From contig JAJRCO010000302.1 of NCBI GenBank assembly GCA_028678905.1, forward strand, positions 1 to 8,964: DNA of 8,964 nucleotides. Reading direction: 5' to 3'. The DNA is from Methanomicrobiales archaeon (GTDB taxonomy: Archaea; Halobacteriota; Methanomicrobia; Methanomicrobiales; JACTUA01). This document shows, in pieces, positions 1-3,941 of this stretch. The notes below the pieces were generated by a model. That model was not told the DNA's origin. It ran no database searches and worked only from the letters and a program-made list of their open reading frames with translations. The translations under genes and the position numbers were made by a program. Positions within the stretch are counted from its first letter, which is position 1. Every line of letters begins with the position of its first letter.

Positions 1-139
1 CAGCAGGGTCGTCTGCATCCACTTTCAGAACCTGGCCAGGTTTGAGTTCCTTCATTTTATCGGTAATCATGAAGATCGGCCCAGGACAGGTAGATCCTCT
101 ACTATCCAGTGTTACATCGGCTTTTATTTCCTCTACCAC
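1..139 (-). CDS. TusA/SirA-like sulfur-carrier protein, partial (C-terminus off the left edge)
   Basis: The first 46 codons read on the minus strand give a TusA/SirA (YedF-like) fold start. There is a beta strand near residues 7-12 (ADVTLD), then the family signature around residues 14-21 with R14, G15, C18, P19, G20 and P21. A helix follows (about 22-31) and then the typical segment LKPGQVLKVDADDPA. In the family the cysteine (C18 here) carries a persulfide and passes sulfur to partners in tRNA thiolation, cofactor synthesis or other sulfur relay. Full members are about 75-80 residues, so roughly 60 percent is visible. GTG at 137-139 is the only usable start, because an in-frame TGA lies nine bases upstream (146-148). 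An SD-like AGGATGAT ends seven bases before it. The usual CPxP is CPGP here. The sulfur partner cannot be told from this window. Confidence 0.85.
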   Translation of the reverse strand, partial: MVEEIKADVTLDSRGSTCPGPIFMITDKMKELKPGQVLKVDADDPA

Positions 140-150
140 AGTGTATCATC

Positions 151-189
151 CTACCCATATCACGGTGTGAAATTAAGAAGAATGGGTAG
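151..189 (-). promoter_or_regulatory. Inverted repeat in the leader of the TusA-like gene
   Basis: CTACCCAT at 151-158 and ATGGGTAG at 182-189 are perfect 8-bp complementary arms separated by 23 bases. Inside the loop lies a second small dyad, TCAC-N3-GTGA at 160-170. In transcript direction (minus) the second arm ends just 11 bases before the GTG start and touches the SD-like AGGATGAT. A folded leader could therefore mask ribosome binding, or the DNA dyad could be an operator. The arms are seen directly; a regulatory role is inference. Because the arms are short and the loop long, chance is possible. Confidence 0.4.
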
Positions 190-274
190 CCTCACTTCTC
201 CATCATTCTATTAAATTTTTTGCCTGTACGACCACAACCGCACCAGTACACCAATCATCCTATCAACAGTTAAG

Positions 275-282
275 TTTATATA
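275..282. promoter_or_regulatory. TATA box (archaeal box A), orientation uncertain
   Basis: TTTATATA on the plus strand matches the archaeal TBP-binding consensus perfectly; on the minus strand it reads TATATAAA. A second TATATAA lies at 310-316. In the minus direction it could drive the TusA-like gene with a leader of roughly 110 bases. In the plus direction it would start transcription at about 305 into a gene-free, repeat-rich stretch. The TFIIB recognition element is not clear on either side, so the direction is left open. An AT-rich patch at 211-220 is another candidate for the TusA-like gene. Confidence 0.4.
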
Positions 283-340
283 TCACTTTTGCATCGTTTT
301 GGCTAGTTGTATATAATCCCAACAAACAGTGCGGGTAGTA

Positions 341-651
341 CACAACTACCAAAAATGCAACCTTGTCACACTGTAGCATGGTACTCTTCTTAAGGGTCAT
401 GATGGGAATAGGGTATTAGATGTGATAGGATACTCTTGTGCATGGGCATGATGGGTAGGGTCAAGTGGGTATTGGGTGGTGTGGGTATTAGGTAACAGGA
501 CCAGGGAACACAACTACCAAAAAATGCAACCTACCTCTAGATCATGATAGGGTATCACTTTTCGCATGGTCATGATGGCAGGTCAGGTTGGTAGTAGGTT
601 GGGTGAATATTAGGAGGTGCTACCAAGAACATAACTCCCAAAATGCAACCT
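341..651. repeat. Degenerate repeat array: a motif of about 23 bp occurring three times
   Basis: A motif made of CACAACTACC followed by AAAAATGCAACCT occurs at 341-363. It recurs at 509-532 (one extra A) and at 630-651 (CATAACTCCC, two A fewer). Between copies sit related but looser blocks. One type contains TCATGATGG or close variants, at 398-406, 447-455, 541-549 and 570-578. The other is a GGTATCACTTTTxGCAT-like block at 551-567, with a relative at 280-294. Copy spacing is 168 and 121 bases, so units are unequal and partly decayed. The roughly 670 bases from 140 to 809 hold no gene I can support; this array, the G-rich cluster and the 20-bp repeats are what I see there. Spacing and divergence do not fit CRISPR. 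Function is unknown. Confidence 0.7.
453..485 (+). other. Potential G-quadruplex (five GGG tracts)
   Basis: GGG tracts lie at 453-455, 458-460, 467-469, 474-476 and 483-485, with loops of 2, 6, 4 and 6 bases. This meets the usual four-tract, loop 1-7 rule on the plus strand. A sixth tract is at 444-446. The cluster stands in otherwise AT-rich DNA between the first two copies of the repeat motif, where such G clustering is not expected from composition. No function is assigned. Confidence 0.5.
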
Positions 652-680
652 GTCTGGTGGTAGGAAGGTAGTGGGAGTGT

Positions 681-740
681 TGTGAGGAAACACAGAGTGG
701 TGTGTGAAAGCACAGATTGGGGTGAGAAAACACAGATTAT
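681..740. repeat. 20-bp tandem repeat, three copies
   Basis: Three head-to-tail units of exactly 20 bases lie at 681-700, 701-720 and 721-740. They share the pattern TGTGAGRAARCACAGANTGG with a few substitutions each; GTGAG at 741-745 may begin a fourth. They lie 70 bases beyond the stop codon of the membrane protein gene, on its 3' side. They could be binding sites for a protein or simple replication-slippage products; the sequence does not say which. Confidence 0.75.
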
Positions 741-809
741 GTGAGATTTCATGTAAGAGAGGATGTATCATTAACAATGGTCACAAGAAAATTTATGAGT
801 CAAATTGAT

Positions 810-1361
810 TTAAACGAGCAATGACCTGAAGAAAAGAATAAGCACGATACAAATACTCATAATCAATGTATATAGACCAATGAATACCAAGGGAACCTGT
901 AGCTCTGCTAACGTCAGAGATTTGTAGCGTTTTCTCCCTATTGGCGGGTTGAGATACGACCATTCGGTTTTGTAGAGTGTTGCCGGCAATTTTTCTTCGA
1001 GCATGTGGATAATGACAAATTTTCCTGAATTCAAATCTTTATGGGATTGAATAATATCTCTCCACCTTACACATATGATAATCCCAGTTACCGAAATTAC
1101 AACAACCCAACAGAATTTTAGGATGATTGAAGATGTCAGGATGCTTGCGACAATTCCTATAAGAGCAATGATTGCAGAATTCAGCGTGACAAAAAAATTA
1201 TTTGCAGAATCACGTCTCTGACTCACATGGTCTGCCATCTCCATATATACCTTGTACATTTCGAGCAGATGTTCATGGAAGTTAGGACCATAACTATCAG
1301 GATCAATTAAAAATAACTCCGACTTCAGCCTCTTCTCTTCGGCCGGATCCAATTGAGGCAT
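810..1361 (-). CDS. RipA-like small membrane protein, probable partner of the TIR protein
   Basis: A 183-residue integral membrane protein. A soluble N-terminal part (1-56) contains the charged block EHLLEMYKVYMEMADHVSQR (30-49) followed by RDSANNFF. Two membrane segments follow, about 57-78 and 83-98. A cytoplasmic stretch (99-150) carries W100, the LNSGKF block (110-115), EEKLP (122-126) and EW (133-134). A third hydrophobic segment spans about 156-179. This arrangement resembles the RipA family of octameric membrane proteins as I recall it; the family name is a moderate-confidence call. There is no signal peptide and no enzyme motif. ATG at 1361 lies 9 bases after the TIR stop codon, so the two are one operon; its own SD is weak (TAGGT). 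Likely role, by inference: the membrane effector or assembly partner of the TIR protein. An ordinary membrane protein of unrelated role cannot be excluded. Confidence 0.85.
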   Translation of the reverse strand: MPQLDPAEEKRLKSELFLIDPDSYGPNFHEHLLEMYKVYMEMADHVSQRRDSANNFFVTLNSAIIALIGIVASILTSSIILKFCWVVVISVTGIIICVRWRDIIQSHKDLNSGKFVIIHMLEEKLPATLYKTEWSYLNPPIGRKRYKSLTLAELQVPLVFIGLYTLIMSICIVLILFFRSLLV

Positions 1362-1370
1362 TTAAATAAC

Positions 1371-1769
1371 CTATATGGCATTTCTGCGGATTGCTTCCAC
1401 GATACTATTTGTGTTCCAACCAACAATCTCACGGGCTGCCGAACTAACTGCCACAGGTATCATCTGATTCCCCCAAGGTTTTATTCCAAGGATGGGTTTA
1501 CCCATCTCCCGTGCGATTTCGATTTCATATTGAATCCAATCACTATGTGCAGCGTACATTCCTGAAAGAATGATTACAATACTTGAAGGTCGGATTTGAT
1601 CTCGAAGGTGCATGGCTAACCGTGAATTTGGAAGCGGGTCATGTTCAGGGACGCTGTAATTAGTCCATGCAAAATATGGTGCATCGTCCAGCATCTTGCA
1701 CAGTCTGAAATACTCTTCATTTCGGTGCCAAGCATGGCTAATGAAAATCCGATAGTCTCTTAATACCAA
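1371..1769 (-). CDS. TIR-domain protein of the ThsB/MTH538 (DUF1863) type
   Basis: A single-domain TIR-like protein of 132 residues. The first strand is YRIFISHAW (6-14). Then comes the family block APYFAWTNYSVPEHDPL (30-46), the strand-rich IVIILSGMY (64-72), SDWIQYE (76-82), and the closing segments GKPILGIKPWG (90-100) and EIVGWNT (114-120). E82 sits four residues after W78, which is the position of the catalytic glutamate of NAD-cleaving TIR enzymes (as in SARM1). NAD+ cleavage or a cyclic-ADP-ribose type signal is therefore plausible. ThsB proteins of Thoeris anti-phage defence belong to this group. The start is TTG at 1767-1769, chosen because GGGGGTGA (1774-1781) is a near-perfect SD four bases upstream and the fold begins at once. 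It is the first gene of an operon with the RipA-like gene. No ThsA (SIR2/Macro) partner is visible in the window. Confidence 0.9.
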   Translation of the reverse strand: MVLRDYRIFISHAWHRNEEYFRLCKMLDDAPYFAWTNYSVPEHDPLPNSRLAMHLRDQIRPSSIVIILSGMYAAHSDWIQYEIEIAREMGKPILGIKPWGNQMIPVAVSSAAREIVGWNTNSIVEAIRRNAI

Positions 1770-1773
1770 TTTT

Positions 1774-1781
1774 TCACCCCC
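1774..1781 (-). promoter_or_regulatory. Ribosome binding site that fixes the TTG start of the TIR gene
   Basis: GGGGGTGA in transcript direction differs by one base from GGAGGTGA and ends four bases before the TTG. A nearby GTG overlapping this site and the ATG at 1781-1783 are both out of frame with the TIR reading frame, which leaves TTG as the start. Confidence 0.6.
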
Positions 1782-1801
1782 ATGAAAAATGTTATATTAT
1801 G

Positions 1802-1809
1802 TTAATAAA
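1802..1809 (-). promoter_or_regulatory. Candidate TATA box of the TIR/RipA-like operon
   Basis: On the minus strand TTTATTAA preceded by CTTT lies about 33-40 bases before the TTG start, predicting a transcript start near 1779 and a very short leader. An alternative AT-rich box (about 1790-1797) would give a leaderless transcript. The short leader would begin at or inside the SD, so the exact box is uncertain. Confidence 0.3.
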
Positions 1810-1962
1810 AAGATTGTCCTTGAAGGGCGAAAGAATAACTCCAATAACAGCTTAATTTCTTAATCAGATCAAAATAGATAATATAATTGTATTCATTATG
1901 AATATAACCCTCATATTAATTACTCTCAGAAATGAAGGAATCTTGACCCTCAGGTTCTCTTT

Positions 1963-1970
1963 TTTATATA
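1963..1970 (+). promoter_or_regulatory. TATA box of the truncated Mrr gene
   Basis: TTTATATA within a T-rich run followed by AAACAC. Its centre lies about 26 bases before 1993, predicting a transcript start at about 1993 and a leader of roughly 18 bases to the preferred TTG start at 2011. It fires away from the TIR operon, so 1770-1992 is a divergent promoter region. Confidence 0.5.
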
Positions 1971-2010
1971 AACACAAATCAATAACCCCCTCTTGAACGA
2001 GGCGATCCTT

Positions 2011-2334
2011 TTGGCAGTTCCGACCTATGATAAATTGATGTTGCCTCTCCTTACACTCACAACCGATAAAAAAGAACACCATATTGCAGAGGATATGGAA
2101 ACACTCGCTTCTTCGGTATTTCATCTCACAGATGAGGACAGGAGAATTTTGATCCCTAGTGGAAGACAACGAATGTTTGATAATCGGGCGTACTGGGCTC
2201 GAACATATCTGACAAAAGCGGGGCTACTGGAAAAAACCGGCCGTGGGTGCGAGGGTTGCGATTTGAACCCACTAAGGCTACAAAGGCAACTTTTTTCTGA
2301 TCTGTTTCTCAAGTGGTTTGTTCCATCTTATTGA
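2011..2334 (+). pseudogene. Mrr-type restriction endonuclease, N-terminal domain remnant
   Basis: The first 79 residues are a clear Mrr N-terminal winged-helix domain: PTYDKLMLPLL at the start, then KEHHIAEDMETLA, LTDEDRRILIPSGRQ, FDNRAYWARTYLTKAGLLEKTGRG. After GRG (about 2247) homology stops. The remaining 28 codons to the TGA at 2332-2334 are the antisense of a tRNA-Leu fragment and of a zinc-ribbon gene. The catalytic PD-(D/E)XK domain, normally the C-terminal half of a protein of about 300 residues that cuts modified DNA, is absent. TTG at 2011 is preferred because GAGGCGATC (1999-2007) matches the SD consensus GAGGTGATC in 8 of 9 bases and homologues begin similarly; TTG at 1993 is the alternative and would lie at the predicted transcript start. 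The promoter and start are intact, so a short DNA-binding fragment could still be made. I treat it as a broken gene. Confidence 0.8.
2248..2284 (-). other. tRNA-Leu 3'-end fragment, probable attachment-site remnant
   Basis: In minus direction the sequence reads TTTGTAGCCTTA, then GTGGGTTCAAAT, CGCAA, CCCTCGC and A, followed by CCC. This resembles the variable arm, T-arm, 3' acceptor strand, discriminator A and near-CCA of archaeal tRNA-Leu genes, whose 5' acceptor strand is GCGAGGG. The T-stem carries two mismatches (C61G62C63 side), and no D-arm, anticodon arm or 5' acceptor strand is found within the expected 50 bases to the right. It is therefore not a working tRNA. Integrases of archaeal elements commonly recombine in tRNA 3' ends and leave such pieces. 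The Mrr gene is cut exactly at this fragment, which supports a junction. No second copy is visible in the window. Confidence 0.55.
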
Positions 2335-2418
2335 GCCACATACGGGACAACGTTTGGGTGACTCAATTCGCGGAACCCACTCGTGCGAACAATGATTACA
2401 CCTAAAAGTCGGCAACAT
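2278..2418 (-). CDS. Small zinc-ribbon protein (46 residues)
   Basis: ATG at 2416-2418 to TAG at 2278-2280. Two CxxC knuckles, C7/C10 (FRCNHCSHEW) and C24/C27 (KRCPVCGS), are 13 residues apart and form a four-cysteine rubredoxin-like zinc ribbon. A basic tail follows (RWNKPLEKQIRKKLPL). Single zinc-ribbon microproteins of this kind are frequent in methanogens and usually have no assigned role; nucleic-acid or protein contact is a guess from the basic tail. The gene lies 107 bases downstream of trmJ on the same strand, with no strong terminator between and no convincing SD, so it may be read from the operon or from a weak own promoter. Its last codon and stop fall in the tRNA-Leu-like fragment, so the original C-terminus may have been replaced. 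Confidence 0.75.
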   Translation of the reverse strand: MLPTFRCNHCSHEWVPRIESPKRCPVCGSIRWNKPLEKQIRKKLPL

Positions 2419-2504
2419 AGTGTAGTATATTATCTTCTGGATAATGAAGATATGGGCTCTAATATGGAGTCTGATTTATTCCTAGACGTTAATGTATTAA
2501 AATA

Positions 2505-2520
2505 TTTTTGTTCTTTTTCT
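2505..2520 (+). terminator. T-rich run, candidate terminator for plus-strand transcription
   Basis: Two T5 runs (2505-2509 and 2513-2517) lie in a pyrimidine-rich stretch. Archaeal RNA polymerase often stops at such T tracts without a hairpin. It lies just outside the trmJ stop codon and would stop transcripts from the Mrr promoter before they run antisense into the operon. No matching run is found for the minus strand after trmJ. Confidence 0.3.
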
Positions 2521-2525
2521 ATGCA

Positions 2526-3224
2526 TTACTTCTTGTTATCAATATGCCATTCCGTTCGGCGGAGGAGACCATGGAGGGTGGACACTTCCCGGGTGGTGAG
2601 TCTGGTCCGCCCGAAAATGCGGCGCAGCAGGATCAGGGTGTTTTCCCGCTTGAAATCGGGATGATCGATCTTATCCAGAAAGGAATCCAGATGCACGTAG
2701 AGCGAATCCATCTCCTGATGGGTAGCCAGCGCGTAGGTGCCGCGGGGGATGTGAGCGAGCTCGTAGCAGATCACGCAGACAGCATGGGAGAGGTTGAGGA
2801 TGGGGTACTCCGGTGATCCGGGAATGGTGCAGATCACATCGCACTTACCCACCTCGCTGTTGTTCAGTCCCCAGTTCTCCCTGCCAAACAATATCGCGAT
2901 ACGCCCATCCACATCTTCGACGAGCTCCCGGACCTCCGCGGGGGTATAGTAGGGCATGCGGCGCGATCTGCAGACCGTCTTGTTGAGCTCACCGGTGGTG
3001 GCGATGGTAAGCGAACTGCGGTCATACACCTCAGATATGCCGATCCGCTCCGCACCATCCAGCACATCCAGTGCATGGGAGGCGCAGGCCCGTGCGGCAT
3101 TGCCCACCGCACATGAATCGACGAGTACCAGATGATGGAATCCAAAATTCTTCATCACCCGGGCGGTAAACCCCACATTCTCTTCATACAGGGGCTCCAC
3201 CAGAACGATATCGATCTCCGGCAT
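2526..3224 (-). CDS. trmJ: tRNA 2'-O-ribose methyltransferase, TrmJ type (SPOUT/TrmH family)
   Basis: A protein of 232 residues with the three SPOUT motifs in order. Motif 1 is NVGFTARVMKNFGF (16-29, with N16 and R22). Motif 2 is LFGRENWGL (112-120) and motif 3 is IPGSPEYPILNLSHAV (134-149). The knot built by motifs 2 and 3 binds S-adenosylmethionine. TrmJ methylates the ribose of nucleotide 32 in the anticodon loop of tRNAs. The C-terminal helical part (FKRENTLILLRRIFGRTRLT, 191-210, and following) is typical of this subgroup. ATG at 3222-3224 is chosen since homologues begin near MPEI and GGGGATG precedes it. A GTG at 3246-3248 overlapping the GGGP synthase stop (GTGA) would add eight residues and couple translation. 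Last gene of the dense operon. The substrate position is family knowledge, not shown here. Confidence 0.92.
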   Translation of the reverse strand: MPEIDIVLVEPLYEENVGFTARVMKNFGFHHLVLVDSCAVGNAARACASHALDVLDGAERIGISEVYDRSSLTIATTGELNKTVCRSRRMPYYTPAEVRELVEDVDGRIAILFGRENWGLNNSEVGKCDVICTIPGSPEYPILNLSHAVCVICYELAHIPRGTYALATHQEMDSLYVHLDSFLDKIDHPDFKRENTLILLRRIFGRTRLTTREVSTLHGLLRRTEWHIDNKK

Positions 3225-3244
3225 CGCCTGCATCCCCAGAATAG

Positions 3245-3934
3245 TCACTGGACGGCGCGGACCGTGTCCAGGAACCGATCGATCCCTTTTTCATAGACCG
3301 CGTTGCCGACCACGATAGTATCTGCGTAGCGGGCCATCTCTGCCGCCCGTTCCGCCGAATCGATGCCTCCGCCGTAGTAGAGAACCGCATCCTTCGTCGC
3401 TTCCGACGCTGCCCGTACAATCATCGGGTCCCCATACATCCCGCTGTATTCGATATACACGATGGGGAAACAGAAATAACGATCCGCACAGACCACGTGG
3501 GCAGATACCTCCGCCGCAGAGAGACCGCTGATGGCCCGGGTCACCTTCCCTACCGCTGAATGAGGGTTCAGCACGATATACGCCTCTGGGACCACCAGGT
3601 CCCAGGGAATGGGATAGCGGAGAGCCCACTGGGTATGCTTTCCCACAACCCACTGCACATCCGGGGAATTGATCACGCTGGGGACGAAGAGGTGGGCGAC
3701 TCCTTCTGTGACCACGCTATCCGGCGAAGCCGGCTCCACCACCACTGGCAGGTCGTACGGAAGAACCTCCCGCAGGAGAGATCGGAGATTCTCCTTCGTC
3801 ACGTTCAAGGTGCCGGAGAGCATGAGCGCATCGGTTCCGCTGGTCGCCACGGCTTCCAGGGTTCCCGGAGGGAGGGTTCTATCGGGATCAAGTTTGGTTA
3901 CATGCACCCAATGCTTCCATTTCTGCTGCATCAC
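3245..3934 (-). CDS. Geranylgeranylglyceryl phosphate synthase (GGGPS, PcrB-like)
   Basis: Joins sn-glycerol-1-phosphate to geranylgeranyl diphosphate, the first committed step of archaeal ether-lipid synthesis; a TIM barrel at or near the membrane. The visible signature residues are HVTKLDPDR (11-19, D16 being the usual Mg2+ ligand), GTDALMLSGT (33-42), VVVEPAS (64-70), PSVINS (85-90), YIEYSGMYGDP (160-170), LYYGGGI (185-191) and VVGNAVYE (208-215). The last three hold the phosphate and glycerol moieties. At 229 residues it is in the usual range for the group I enzymes of euryarchaea. The start is GTG at 3934, with ATG immediately following at 3931 as an equal alternative. It begins 7 bases after the topA stop codon, and its stop TGA overlaps a possible GTG start of trmJ. 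No missing key residue was seen. Confidence 0.95.
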   Translation of the reverse strand: MMQQKWKHWVHVTKLDPDRTLPPGTLEAVATSGTDALMLSGTLNVTKENLRSLLREVLPYDLPVVVEPASPDSVVTEGVAHLFVPSVINSPDVQWVVGKHTQWALRYPIPWDLVVPEAYIVLNPHSAVGKVTRAISGLSAAEVSAHVVCADRYFCFPIVYIEYSGMYGDPMIVRAASEATKDAVLYYGGGIDSAERAAEMARYADTIVVGNAVYEKGIDRFLDTVRAVQ

Positions 3935-3941
3935 GTCTCGA

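Noticed and set aside
588..626. Stem-loop with 7-bp arms (TTGGTAG/CTACCAA)
   Set aside because: The 25-base loop and short arms in low-complexity sequence make it likely to be chance.
341..740. CRISPR array
   Set aside because: Repeats are unequal in spacing (168 and 121 bases, or a direct 20-bp tandem), degenerate, and without unique spacers of constant length or cas genes.
570..752. 60-codon minus-strand frame across the 20-bp repeats
   Set aside because: Composition reflects the repeats; no domain, and no SD or TATA box suited to it.
1353..1565. 70-codon plus-strand frame opposite the TIR gene
   Set aside because: No domain, and it overlaps the strongly supported TIR gene and the start of the RipA-like gene.
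1864..2169. 101-codon minus-strand frame opposite the Mrr fragment
   Set aside because: It is antisense to the clear Mrr N-terminal domain and has no recognisable domain or ribosome binding site.
2248..2333. Complete tRNA-Leu gene
   Set aside because: Only the 3' part is present; the expected 5' acceptor strand, D-arm and anticodon arm are missing and the space is coding sequence of the zinc-ribbon protein.
2383..2816. Plus-strand frames over the end of trmJ (2383-2664 and 2508-2816)
   Set aside because: They lie mostly opposite trmJ and show no domain.
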